Shown here piece by piece: positions 14,764 to 22,450 of a DNA stretch of 31,068 nucleotides (within the stretch, counting starts at the first letter, position 1; every line of letters starts with the position of its first letter). The notes below the pieces were generated by a model. The model was given only the letters and a program-made list of their open reading frames with translations, had not been told where the DNA came from and ran no database searches. A program made the position numbers and the translations under genes. The DNA comes from a virus, in IMG/VR virus record IMGVR_UViG_3300049811_000825, positions 1 through 31,068 of that record; one strand, given 5' to 3'.

Positions 14764-15590
14764 CAGCTCAGCCCCAGTTCGCCGGTCAGCAGCCATTCGT
14801 CCTGGGCGACCTTCACCAGCGTGGCCCGGCAGTGCTGCCCGGCCAGCGACAGGGCTGCGCCAGCCCGCCGACGAACCGTGACGCCGACTTCGGGCGACAC
14901 GGACAGAACGCCCGTCCCGGCCTGCACGAGCTCGCAGTCCCACCCGACCGGCAGCGGATCGGTCACCCACGACGGCAGCGTCACCGTGCACGCGGTCTCG
15001 GCCGTGAAGACCACGCGACGCCGCTGCGTGTACTTGCTCACCACCAGGCCCGTCTGCGGCACGGGCAACACCTCGTAGAGCACCATCCCCGCCGGGGACG
15101 GCTCGGCCTCGCCGAACACGCGCCAGTCGTTGGCGGCGAGCTTCACGACGGAAATGACCCGGCCCACGCCGTTCGTCTCGGGCAGCGCGCGGTAGAAGAT
15201 GCTCAGCGACGCGCCCGATCCCGCCTGCAGCCTCACTTCGTTGGCGGACGCCTGCATGATGTGCACGACCGCCCCGACGCGGATGTCCGCCTCCGCCTGC
15301 GACGGCAGCGTCACCACGAACGGCTCGGCGCCCCCCGTGAAGCGCAGCAGGATGGCTTCGTCGGCCGCGGCGAGCGTGTAGGCGTGGGTCGGCGGGGACA
15401 GGTCGCGCACCTGCGCCACCTGCCAGCCGTTCGCGCCCTGCAGACCGGGGGCGTCGGTGCCCCAGCGCACGCTGTCGGCGAGGTCGCCCAGGATCGCGCG
15501 CAGGTCGGCGGGGGTGATGGCCGCAGCCGTGTTGTCCGGCAGACGGGCGGTCAGCGCGGCGGCGAGCTGCGCGCGGGTCAGGACGGTCAT
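14763..15590 (-). CDS. Beta-rich accessory structural protein
   Basis: 275 residues. The N-terminal about 45 residues (T-R-A-Q-L-A-A-A-L, I-T-P-A-D-L-R-A-I-L-G-D-L-A-D-S) look like the attachment helix used by phage fibre and decoration proteins. Two similar beta modules follow, each with a motif like V-T-L-P-S (Phe/Val-V-T-L-P-S-Q-A near residue 93 and C-T-V-T-L-P-S-W-V near 205), and each ending with an N/D-E-W-x-L/V-x-G-E/D-type strand (A-N-D-W-R-V-F-G-E and Q-D-E-W-L-L-T-G-E). This indicates an internal duplication. Such domains occur in fibres and head decorations. It sits between terminase and the gpW-like gene, where lambda has nothing. Function not established. Confidence 0.78.
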   Translation of the reverse strand: MTVLTRAQLAAALTARLPDNTAAAITPADLRAILGDLADSVRWGTDAPGLQGANGWQVAQVRDLSPPTHAYTLAAADEAILLRFTGGAEPFVVTLPSQAEADIRVGAVVHIMQASANEVRLQAGSGASLSIFYRALPETNGVGRVISVVKLAANDWRVFGEAEPSPAGMVLYEVLPVPQTGLVVSKYTQRRRVVFTAETACTVTLPSWVTDPLPVGWDCELVQAGTGVLSVSPEVGVTVRRRAGAALSLAGQHCRATLVKVAQDEWLLTGELGLS

Positions 15591-15603
15591 GGACGGCTCC
15601 GGT

Positions 15604-15993
15604 TCAGGGGCGCAGGAACCCGGCTGCGAAGCCGGTTGCGAAGGCGGCCGGCGGCCGCGCGGCGATCGTCACGTCCTTGGCCGCGGAGGCCGTCCCCGGC
15701 CCGGCGCGCGACACGGCGCGGACCGCGATGGACGCGACGCCCGTCGGCAACGGCTGCGCCGGATCGGTGCGCCACGCCCCGCCGCCCAGAGGCAGCAGTC
15801 TGCGCCACGCACCCGAGCCGACCTGGTACTCCCACCGCAGGATCGGGAACGTCGACGCGGCCGGGGCGGTGACGGTGACCGTCGCCGTCGCGCCGTCGCC
15901 CGACGCCGCCACCGTCCAGTCGCCCGCCCCCGGCGCTGCGGGCGGCTCCAGAACCTTGGTCGGGCGGCGCGCCCAACCCCATGCCCATGCCAT
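15604..15993 (-). CDS. Fibronectin/Ig-like small structural protein
   Basis: 129 residues, starting 15 bases after the large terminase stop. The Trp-rich start (M-A-W-A-W-G-W-A) is followed by a single Ig/FnIII-like fold (about residues 25-110): V-T-V-T-A-P, L-R-W-E-Y-Q-V-G-S-G-A-W-R-R-L and S-I-A-V-R-A-V-S. Such modules decorate heads or fibres of many phages and bind carbohydrates weakly in known cases. The gene lies in the packaging block and is translated with the beta-rich protein after it. It is predicted to be a surface decoration. No signal peptide. Confidence 0.75.
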   Translation of the reverse strand: MAWAWGWARRPTKVLEPPAAPGAGDWTVAASGDGATATVTVTAPAASTFPILRWEYQVGSGAWRRLLPLGGGAWRTDPAQPLPTGVASIAVRAVSRAGPGTASAAKDVTIAARPPAAFATGFAAGFLRP

Positions 15994-16008
15994 GCGGCTG
16001 TCCCTTCG

Positions 16009-18174
16009 TCAGCGGCGCGCCTTGCGGCGCGCCTTCATGATCGCCCGGAAGGCGTCGGTCGCAGGGTCCGGCGCACGCGTCGCGCCATGCGACGGCGTCG
16101 CTTGTTCCTGCGGCGGCGCGGATCGCGTCGACGGGGCTGCGGAGCCCTCTGGCTGGCGGGCCGTCTCCGGCGCGCTCCACGCGTTCTCGGGACCGGTCAG
16201 CGCCCAGGCGGGCGGGTGGTCCCAGTCGACGCGCTCGCACCCGACCGTGATCGCCAGCGCCATGGCGTAGACCGCAAGGTCCATCGCCTCGTTGCGCTTG
16301 ACGCCCGGCCGCTTCTCCCACCCCGTTTCGCCCCGCGTCTCGGCGCAGAACTCGGCGAACACGTCCGGCGGGGCCGCCCGCGGGATGCGATAGGCCAGCG
16401 GCCCGTCGTCTTCGCGCAGCAGGCTCGCCAGCAGCTCGTCCTTCAGCCTGTCGACGCCCGCGTTGATCACCAGCACGTCGCGGGCGACCCGGCGGCGGGC
16501 GCGTCCGGCCTTCTGGTGCGCCGTCTCGGGAGCCTTCTCGAACGCGCGCTGGCGCCCGAAGCCGCCCCAGCCCTTGACAAGGCGGAACCGCCGACCGTGC
16601 TGCAGGCGCGCCGCCCGCCAGTAGGCGAACGCGCGGTCGGTCACGCCGGGCTCGCCTGCGCTGTCGCAGACGATGACGGCCGCGCGCAACCGGTGCGTCC
16701 CCCCCGCCACCGGCCAGCTGCGCGTGAACAGCGGGTCCAGCGCGCCCCAGTCCTCCAGGTAGCGGGCCGGGTCCAACGCCCGCGTCCCCGCCCTCGGCGC
16801 GTCCTCCGGCGGTTGCGTCAGGTCGAAGCGGTCCACCATCGTCCGCGCCAGGCCGCGGCGCACCGCCTCCACCTGCACGGCGAAGCGGCCGGACTGGACG
16901 TCCACCGCGATCAGCAGCAGCGCCGTGTCGGCCGGGCACACGCCCCAGGCGTCGGCCGTGGCCAGCGCCTTGATGGCCGCCTCGGTCAGGCCCTCGGCCC
17001 GCGCCTTCGCCTGCGGCAGGTAGCTCAGGCCGAGGTCCACGTTGGTCACGCGCTGAAGCGCGGACTCGTCTCCGGTCGCCGCGAAGCGGCGGCGCGCCGT
17101 CTCGTAGCGCGCCACCAGCTCGGCGTAGGTCGCCAGCGCCGCGGCCGGTCCCGGCAGCCACCAGCTGGCGGCCCCGCCCGCCCGCACCGGCCCCGACAGC
17201 TCGCACAGACTGCCGTCGCGCGCTTCGTGCAGCCACAGGCCGCCCCGGTTGAGCTCTGCCTTGTGCCGTCCTTCGGACCACCCGCCGCAGTGGGGGCACG
17301 TCATGACGGCGAGCTCTCCGGCCTCGCCGGGGTCGAGCGTTTCGTCGTAGCTCAACCGCTCGAACAGCGGCTGGAACCGCTCGCCGCAGTCGCCGCACGT
17401 CCAGTACCAGCGACCGCGCGTCCCTTCGTTGTACAGCGTCGCGATGCCCTTGGCGGGCGGGGCTTCGTGCGGCCCGGTCGGCGTGTGGTGGGCCTCGGTG
17501 ATCGGCTTGGCCGGGCTGCTCTCGGCCGCCGTGAAGCCCGCCGATCCCAGCGTCTGCGTCCGCTTGGCCGCCAGGCCGAAGGCGTCGCCCTCGCCGTCGA
17601 CGTTGGCGGGCATCGCGTCGTAGTCGGTCAGAAGCACCAGCGGAATCGTGCGCCCGCGGAACTGCTGGGCCACCGGCCAGCCGATGGTGACGCGCGCCCC
17701 TCCCGCGAACGTCTTGGTCAGCACGTTGTCGAGACGCAGCCGCGCCGCCAGCTCCGGGCTGTTGGCGATGGTCGGCCCCAGCTCTTCCTCGCTGAACCGC
17801 TGGGCTGCGTTTTGCGCCGCGTGGACCACATGCACCAGGCGGGGCTGCGCGAGCACCGAGTGGACGATGGGGTTCAGGATCAGCCCCTGCGTCTTCAGCG
17901 CGCGGGCAGGGCCGACGAAGACGCCCGTCGTGAACCGCCGCGACGCCGTCGTGTCCGCGGGCTCGCGCATGTAGGGCGCGACGTCGTTGTCCCATTGCCG
18001 CCAGCTCGCGCCCACGGCCGTCTTCCGCCGGGTCGCGCACTCCGAGACGCTGACCCGCTCACGCGGCGCGATGGCGTCCAGCGCCGCGTCGAGACAGGCC
18101 CAGGCGTCCGCGAAGGGCGGCAGCACGCCCCCGGCGCGGCCATAGTCCGCGAAGCCCTTGTCAAGTTTCGCCAT
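16009..18174 (-). CDS. Terminase large subunit, GpA family
   Basis: 721 residues. The N-terminal ATPase shows a Walker A-like F-V-G-P-A-R-A-L-K-T-Q-G (Lys near residue 92), then a Walker B-like L-V-L-L-T-D-Y-D-A-M-P near 185. Two Cys pairs (C-G-D-C near residue 258 and C-P-H-C near 293) form the zinc motif seen in GpA-type terminases. The C-terminal nuclease has acidic strands: L-L-I-A-V-D-V-Q-S-G, V-I-V-C-D-S-A-G and the late N-E-A-M-D-L-A-V-Y-A-M-A. It cuts concatemers and powers packaging, with the small subunit encoded just before it (14-bp overlap). The C-terminal about 60 residues are P/S/A-rich, probably disordered, and may bind the portal. The length is near lambda gpA (641) plus that tail. 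Confidence 0.95.
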   Translation of the reverse strand: MAKLDKGFADYGRAGGVLPPFADAWACLDAALDAIAPRERVSVSECATRRKTAVGASWRQWDNDVAPYMREPADTTASRRFTTGVFVGPARALKTQGLILNPIVHSVLAQPRLVHVVHAAQNAAQRFSEEELGPTIANSPELAARLRLDNVLTKTFAGGARVTIGWPVAQQFRGRTIPLVLLTDYDAMPANVDGEGDAFGLAAKRTQTLGSAGFTAAESSPAKPITEAHHTPTGPHEAPPAKGIATLYNEGTRGRWYWTCGDCGERFQPLFERLSYDETLDPGEAGELAVMTCPHCGGWSEGRHKAELNRGGLWLHEARDGSLCELSGPVRAGGAASWWLPGPAAALATYAELVARYETARRRFAATGDESALQRVTNVDLGLSYLPQAKARAEGLTEAAIKALATADAWGVCPADTALLLIAVDVQSGRFAVQVEAVRRGLARTMVDRFDLTQPPEDAPRAGTRALDPARYLEDWGALDPLFTRSWPVAGGTHRLRAAVIVCDSAGEPGVTDRAFAYWRAARLQHGRRFRLVKGWGGFGRQRAFEKAPETAHQKAGRARRRVARDVLVINAGVDRLKDELLASLLREDDGPLAYRIPRAAPPDVFAEFCAETRGETGWEKRPGVKRNEAMDLAVYAMALAITVGCERVDWDHPPAWALTGPENAWSAPETARQPEGSAAPSTRSAPPQEQATPSHGATRAPDPATDAFRAIMKARRKARR

Positions 18175-18697
18175 CGATCAGCGCCGCCAGACTTTCGCGC
18201 GCCGCCGACAGGGCAGCGTCGCAGTAGCCCACCACCCGCTCGGTCTGTTCGCCGGTCAGGCCGAGGTCGCGGGCCAACTGATCGGGCAGCGCGTCGACGG
18301 CGTCGCGCAGGCCCGCCAGCGTCGCCTCGAGCATCGCCACCACCGCGTCGGCTTCGACCAGCTCGCGCCGCTGACGCGCCACCGCCATGTACCGCGCCGC
18401 CGCGTCGTACACTTCGCGCTGTTCGGCCGGGCTCAGCGTCTCGCGCCGCGCCTCGGCGACGGGGTCCAGCGCCAGGCGCAGCTGCGCGACCGTCTCTTCC
18501 GCCGCCGCCTGCTCGCGCTGGCGGCGCTGCTCGCGATTCTCGCGCCAGGCGAGGCAGGCCTGCGGGTCGAAGGCGTAAGCGCGCCCGTTCGTCCCCTCCG
18601 ACACGACGGGCATGCCCGCCTTGCGCCACTGATCGATGGTGTTGGGGCTCACGGACAGCGCGTCGGCAAGCTGATGCTTGTTCAGGTAGACAGCCAC
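18161..18697 (-). CDS. Terminase small subunit, Nu1-like
   Basis: 178 residues from GTG 18697, chosen because GGAGAGG lies 5 bases upstream; a GTG at 18712 would add five residues but has no ribosome site. A winged helix-turn-helix opens the protein: L-N-K-H-Q-L-A-D-A-L-S-V-S-P-N-T-I-D-Q-W-R-K-A-G-M-P, the exact layout of lambda Nu1. It is followed by a coiled coil rich in R, E and Q (about 50-85). The N-terminus would bind the cos-type packaging site, the C-terminus the large subunit. Overlap with the large subunit gene supports coupled translation. Confidence 0.9.
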   Translation of the reverse strand: MAVYLNKHQLADALSVSPNTIDQWRKAGMPVVSEGTNGRAYAFDPQACLAWRENREQRRQREQAAAEETVAQLRLALDPVAEARRETLSPAEQREVYDAAARYMAVARQRRELVEADAVVAMLEATLAGLRDAVDALPDQLARDLGLTGEQTERVVGYCDAALSAARESLAALIDGET

Positions 18698-18811
18698 CGC
18701 CGCCTCTCCCACATCAACAACATCAACGACTTCCGCAGCCCGTTTCTTCCCGCCACCCAGTCAAAGCAACGGGGCGCGAATATACCCACGTTACGACGTT
18801 TCAGGGAGAAC
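18698..18811. other. Intergenic region ahead of the terminase genes
   Basis: A 114-bp gap in the late operon, less GC-rich than its surroundings. On the minus strand a TATATT (18784-18779) could be a -10 box, but I see no matching -35. The region also has a run of GTTGATGTT-type repeats just before the small terminase. It may hold the packaging (cos) site, because such sites often precede the small terminase gene, but no direct evidence is visible. Confidence 0.3.
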
Positions 18812-19531
18812 CTACCGGCGCGCCGTGGCGATGGCGTTGCTCATGGCGCGTTCGAACACCGACGGCATGAGCCTCACCGCCAGCCGCTCCATTCTTCCGT
18901 CGAAGTCGAGACGCGCGGTGTAGCGGGGCGCGCGCACGTCGAAGTTCAGCACCTTGCGCAGGCCGCCGCCCGACCGCTCCCACACGCCGGGCCGCAGCTG
19001 CCCCGGCTTGGGCACGAAGTATCGCGCCTTGGCCTGCCTCACGCGACGCTTGGCCGAGCGTTCCGTCTCATTCTGCTGAACGTCCCGCTGCGCTCCGGCC
19101 TGCGACAGCACGCGCTGGATGAAGCCACCAGGCAGGTTGCCCGCCCCGTCGCGCGGCGCATGCTTGGTCGGCGTCACATAACCCACGTTGCCGGAGTAGG
19201 GCAGGCGGAACTTCAGCGTCTTCTCGAACCCCGTCTCGGGCCGCACGCCGCCCGCATCCTGCACCTCGAGGTAGTGGCGCCGCAGCCCGGCGTCCTTCCG
19301 CTTGATGTCGGCGCGCAGGTTGCGCTTGTTCGCGCGGGTGAAGTGGAAGGCGTTCAGCGTGAACCGGCTCGGCTGATCGAAGATGCCCGCCATGTCCTGC
19401 CGATTTGTCGCCACGGCCGCCGCGGCGACTTCGTTCAGCGCGACCACCGTCGCCCAAGGCACCTGCTCCCGCGCGAAGTTGGACAGCCCCCGCTGGACAT
19501 CGGCGATGTTGTGCCGCACGTCGAACCGCAT
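18812..19531 (-). CDS. gpZ-like tail completion protein
   Basis: 239 residues, the first gene of the late block. N-terminus: F-A-R-E-Q-V-P-W-A-T-V-V-A-L-N-E-V-A-A-A, then a Arg/Lys-rich body (T-R-A-N-K-R-N-L-R-A-D-I-K-R-K-D) and a middle segment of G-F-I-Q-R-V type, matching the pattern of lambda gpZ: an N-terminal helix with V-P-x-A-x-x-x-A-I/L-N-x-V, a basic middle, and G-A-F-I. gpZ-type proteins finish the upper end of the tail before it joins the head. In lambda Z lies between FII and U, but here it precedes the terminase genes. The family call is by eye and moderate. Confidence 0.72.
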   Translation of the reverse strand: MRFDVRHNIADVQRGLSNFAREQVPWATVVALNEVAAAAVATNRQDMAGIFDQPSRFTLNAFHFTRANKRNLRADIKRKDAGLRRHYLEVQDAGGVRPETGFEKTLKFRLPYSGNVGYVTPTKHAPRDGAGNLPGGFIQRVLSQAGAQRDVQQNETERSAKRRVRQAKARYFVPKPGQLRPGVWERSGGGLRKVLNFDVRAPRYTARLDFDGRMERLAVRLMPSVFERAMSNAIATARR

Positions 19532-19616
19532 GCGGGCCTCGCCTTGATCCTGTCGGGGGCTGTCCGGCGCACCGGTTGGCGGCTCCCGACGCCCACCTCT
19601 GCGACCATGGCGGATT

Positions 19617-20255
19617 TCATACTTTCGGCGTGCTCGGCTGCGAAGCCGGATAACGAGGCCCTCCGGTCACAATGGCCGGGGTCTCCAATCCCTCGGCGAC
19701 CGCGGCGCGCCCCAGCGCGGCGTCCAGACCGCGCAGGATCGCCAGCGCCCGGCCGCGCGACCGCTTCACGCCCAGGGCGCGCAGGATCACGGCCGGGGGT
19801 TCGTCGCGGATGCACACCCGCGCCACCAGCTCGACGGCGGGCACGCGCCCGCCCTGGGCGTCCAGCGCCACGACGTCCGCGCCGACGGCATCGGTGATGC
19901 GGCGCAGGCGCGCGATGGCCCAGGCGACGCGCGCCTGCGGCCCCTCCGGCGCTGGTCCGCCCGCCCCGCCGCCGCCGCCCAGCAGGCTCACCCCCGACAC
20001 GCCGCCGGACTGGGCCAGCTCGGCCAGCGCCGCGATCCGCCGCGCCGCCTCGCGCCGCGTCTCGGCCAGCGCGGCCGTCGCCCGCGGGGCGGGCCTGCGC
20101 GCCTGCGCGTCGGGCGCGGCGTCGGCGGCTTCGGCGGCGCGGGCGCGGTGGTCGCGCCGCAGCAGCTCGGCGAGGGCGGATGGCGACAGCGGCGCGGGCG
20201 CGACGGGCGGAACGGCCGCGCCGCCCCCCGTGCTGCGGGATGGGCGGGACGGCAT
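19617..20255 (-). CDS. Possible late transcription regulator (Q/antiterminator-like position)
   Basis: 212 residues, ATG with GGAG 9 bases upstream. The first half is a disordered P/A/R-rich segment with a Gly-rich run near 120 (LLGGGGGAGG). The second half is a compact helical domain: R-V-A-W-A-I-A-R-L-R-R-I-T-D-A-V-G, V-A-L-D-A-Q-G-G-R-V-P-A-V-E-L-V, then I-R-D-E-P-P-A-V-I-L-R-A-L-G-V-K-R-S-R-G-R and A-L-G-R. This ends with a helix-turn-helix-like region similar in feel to small regulators that phages of this group place just before the late genes. The place at the early/late border supports an antiterminator or late activator, but I do not recognise a defined family. Confidence 0.65.
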   Translation of the reverse strand: MPSRPSRSTGGGAAVPPVAPAPLSPSALAELLRRDHRARAAEAADAAPDAQARRPAPRATAALAETRREAARRIAALAELAQSGGVSGVSLLGGGGGAGGPAPEGPQARVAWAIARLRRITDAVGADVVALDAQGGRVPAVELVARVCIRDEPPAVILRALGVKRSRGRALAILRGLDAALGRAAVAEGLETPAIVTGGPRYPASQPSTPKV

Positions 20256-20433
20256 CGGCGGGGCTCCGGGTGGGGCGACAGGTGGCCTTGTAGGGCTCGT
20301 AGGCCTTTTTCGCGTTTCCTATGGGCCTATAGGGAGGGGGTGCTTTTTGGTGTGTTTCTGAACTCTCTCTCTCAAAGTGTGTAAAGGCCACCAAAACCCC
20401 TACAAACCACGCCAAGCCCTTCGCAATCAAAGC

Positions 20434-20455
20434 AAAACGCCTGTAGGGCGTTTTT
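20434..20455. terminator. Bidirectional intrinsic terminator
   Basis: Arms AAAACGCC (20434-20441) and GGCGTTTT (20447-20454) around the loop TGTAG, with T tract on the plus strand and T tract also on the minus strand from the A-run. It lies 134 bases past the stop of the helicase gene, so it would end the minus-strand replication operon and stop plus-strand readthrough. The loop carries one of the GTAGGG boxes. Confidence 0.8.
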
Positions 20456-20459
20456 CCGC

Positions 20460-20482
20460 ATACCCTACTGGCCGTAGGGTAT
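20460..20482. promoter_or_regulatory. Palindrome with 9-bp arms, operator or origin site
   Basis: Arms ATACCCTAC (20460-20468) and GTAGGGTAT (20474-20482) with a TGGCC spacer, an exact inverted repeat. The 14-base centre-to-centre spacing is too short to be a terminator stem without a U run. It is a likely binding site for a dimeric protein, in the same box family as its neighbours. No promoter is evident. Confidence 0.6.
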
Positions 20483-20588
20483 CTGGTGGCATCTCCCTTC
20501 CGCCCTCCGGGGGTCCGGGGGCGGGGGCGGTCGGCGATGCCTACAACTCCCCACCTGCGAAGGGGGGTTCTGGTGGCCTTTTCGCGCC

Positions 20589-22250
20589 TCATGCGTCCGC
20601 CTCCGGCAGCGGCGCGTCGACGGTCAGCCGGGTGTCTTTGTAATAGGTCCGCCCACCCGACACGCTCTTCTTCCACCCCTTTTCGGCCAGCAGCTTGGCC
20701 ACGGTGTGGGGCGTGAAGGCCTTCGCGCCGGATTGCTCGCACCAGGCGGCGTAGGCCCCGAACAGCTCCTTCGCCTGCGTCCGCGATCCGGTGACCGGCT
20801 CGGTGCAGGCGCGCATGAACTCGCCCACCGGGTCGCTCGCGCCGCGCAGCTCGGACTTCATGGTCACCGCGCTGGGGGGCGGCGCCAGGCCGACCGCCCG
20901 CACGTCGGCGTAGGCGCGCAGCAGCAGGTTCAGGATGCCTGACCCTTCCGCCTTCAGCTCGGCCTCGGCCGCGTCCTGCCCGCGCCGCATGTCGGCGGGC
21001 AGGCGGCGCAGGTCCACGTCGAACGGCACGAAGACCAACCGCCTCCACGTGCCCTCATCCTCGCCCTTCACCTCCGGCGTGCGGTTGAAGCTGATCACGG
21101 GCACGGCCGTCGGCGTGTAGATGAACTGCGGCATGTTCAGCGCGCGGGCGGGCCGCGGATCGCCGCCGGTCAGGCTCTTGATCTTCTTGGCCGACAGCAC
21201 GTCGGTCGGGTCCGGCTCCGACATCAGCAGGGCGCGCGCGCCCGGCAGCATCACCTCTTCCGGCGTCGCCTGCCCGGCCGACTGCTTGTCGCCGCTCAAC
21301 ACCATCTCGATCTTGCAGGGCGCGGCGTAGCCCCCCAAGACGTGGCGCACCACGTTGACCAGCGTGCTCTTGCCGTTGCCGCCCCCGCCCCGGAACAGCA
21401 GGGCCACCTGCAGATAGTTCCTGCCGAACACCAGCAGCCCCAGACAGCGCAGCAGAAAGCCCATCATCTCCGGCCGGGGCGTCACCGCGCCGTCTTCGCC
21501 CTGGACGCCGGTGATCAGCGACAGGAACGCCTCGAACCGGGGGCAGGACGCCCCGGCGTCGTAGCGCACGCCCAGCACGCGGGTGTTGCGCAGCTCCCGG
21601 TCGGGATCGCCCAGCCACGCGGTGCGCTGCGCCAGCAGGGCGGCGTCGTGTTCGTCGGCGTCCAGATAGGCGGCCGGGTCCGGCGGATCGGCGCAGACCG
21701 CCCGCAGGTCGATCACGCCGTTGGGCGCCGCCAGCCGCCACGGATCGGCGTCCAGCGTGTCGAGCGGCACCAGACACTTCGGCTCCAGCAGCTCGAGCGC
21801 GGCGTTGATGCGGTCGCGGTTGCCGCAGGCGGTGGCGTGCTTCAGCAGCGCGTCGCGGCTGGACTTGCGCAGATACTTCAGCGCGCCTTCGGCGTCGATG
21901 AACCGCCTCGGCCGGGACTTCGTCGCGATGCGCTCCGTTTCGTCCTTGACGATCCGCGCGATGAACAGCTCGTCATAGTCGCGCCACCCGGCCGCCTGCG
22001 CCTCGGCCTTCACCAGCTCGCGCAGCTTCTGGCCGATGGCGCGCGCCAGCAGGCGCCCGTCGTCGAAGTCGTAGCGGTCGCCGACCCACACGCCCCAGCC
22101 CTTGCCGGTGACATACAGCATGTCGCGGCCATAGGCCCGGCGCAGGCGCTCGGCGTTGTCGTCGTCGCATTGCTCGAGGCCGAGACGCGATGCCGGATCG
22201 TCGCTCCAGTCGCCCGCGGCGCGGTCGAAGGCCTTCAGCGGACTGCTCAC
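20589..22250 (-). CDS. Phage SF3 helicase of the D5/P4 primase type
   Basis: 553 residues. GTG start overlaps the upstream stop as GTGA. An N-terminal D5_N-like region (about 60-250: T-G-K-G-W-G-V-W-V-G-D, F-I-D-A-E-G-A-L-K-Y) is followed by an SF3 helicase with a textbook Walker A, F-R-G-G-G-G-N-G-K-S-T-L (Lys294), Walker B-like A-L-L-M-S-E-P-D, and motif C-like A-V-P-V-I-S-F-N-R-T-P. The C-terminus carries a winged-helix tail, K-A-F-T-P-H-T-V-A-K-L-L and S-G-G-R-T-Y-Y-K-D. The absence of an N-terminal primase domain fits the separate CHC2/Toprim gene two genes before. It unwinds DNA at the phage origin. Confidence 0.94.
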   Translation of the reverse strand: MSSPLKAFDRAAGDWSDDPASRLGLEQCDDDNAERLRRAYGRDMLYVTGKGWGVWVGDRYDFDDGRLLARAIGQKLRELVKAEAQAAGWRDYDELFIARIVKDETERIATKSRPRRFIDAEGALKYLRKSSRDALLKHATACGNRDRINAALELLEPKCLVPLDTLDADPWRLAAPNGVIDLRAVCADPPDPAAYLDADEHDAALLAQRTAWLGDPDRELRNTRVLGVRYDAGASCPRFEAFLSLITGVQGEDGAVTPRPEMMGFLLRCLGLLVFGRNYLQVALLFRGGGGNGKSTLVNVVRHVLGGYAAPCKIEMVLSGDKQSAGQATPEEVMLPGARALLMSEPDPTDVLSAKKIKSLTGGDPRPARALNMPQFIYTPTAVPVISFNRTPEVKGEDEGTWRRLVFVPFDVDLRRLPADMRRGQDAAEAELKAEGSGILNLLLRAYADVRAVGLAPPPSAVTMKSELRGASDPVGEFMRACTEPVTGSRTQAKELFGAYAAWCEQSGAKAFTPHTVAKLLAEKGWKKSVSGGRTYYKDTRLTVDAPLPEADA

Positions 22251-22450
22251 CCCGTGCGGCCCTCCAGGGCGCCGCGCCCGGCCTCCGCCAGCTCATGCGC
22301 CAGCAGCTGCGCCGCACGCGCGTCGAACGCTATGGCGTGCCGCCGACCGTCGAGGCCCACATGCAGCAGCCACACCAGCCCGGCATCGTCGGCCGCGACG
22401 CACACGCTCCCGGTCTCAGGCCAGCGCCCGCCAGGCGGCGGTGCGCTCAT
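22247..22450 (-). CDS. Small hypothetical protein between primase and helicase
   Basis: 67 residues. ATG overlaps the primase stop (ATGA) and its stop overlaps the helicase start (GTGA), so all three are translationally coupled. It reads S-V-C-V-A-A-D-D-A-G-L-V-W-L-L-H-V-G-L-D-G-R-R-H-A-I-A-F-D, a short beta hairpin, then a helix A-A-Q-L-L-A-H-E-L-A-E-A. It has no known family that I can name. Position suggests a replication accessory factor. Confidence 0.75.
   Translation of the reverse strand: MSAPPPGGRWPETGSVCVAADDAGLVWLLHVGLDGRRHAIAFDARAAQLLAHELAEAGRGALEGRTG

Larger units (their letters stand above)
20256..20588. other. Repeat-rich non-coding region between replication and late genes
   Basis: 333 bases with no convincing gene. 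It has AT-richer islands within 70% GC surroundings. It contains repeated GTAGGG boxes: TTGTAGGG (20288-20295), CGTAGG (20298-20303), CCTATAGGG (20326-20334), CCCCTACA (20397-20404), TGTAGGG in the terminator (20442-20448), the 9-bp-arm inverted repeat at 20460-20482 and CCTACAAC (20540-20547). A second element, GGTGGCCTT, occurs at 20281-20289 and 20572-20580, and inverted as AAGGCCACC at 20384-20392. A (CT)n run lies at 20364-20373. This could be a replication origin, the late promoter/activator site, or both. It is the only gene-free stretch of this length here. Confidence 0.6.

Noticed and set aside
18779-18784. TATATT as a terminase promoter
   Set aside because: A good -10 shape on the minus strand but no matching -35, so not listed as a promoter.
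15457-18870. Plus-strand open frame of more than 1100 codons
   Set aside because: Antisense to the terminase genes, with Arg/Ala/Gly-rich shadow composition.
20364-20373. (CT)n run as a functional element
   Set aside because: Only about five copies; no coding or structural role is evident.
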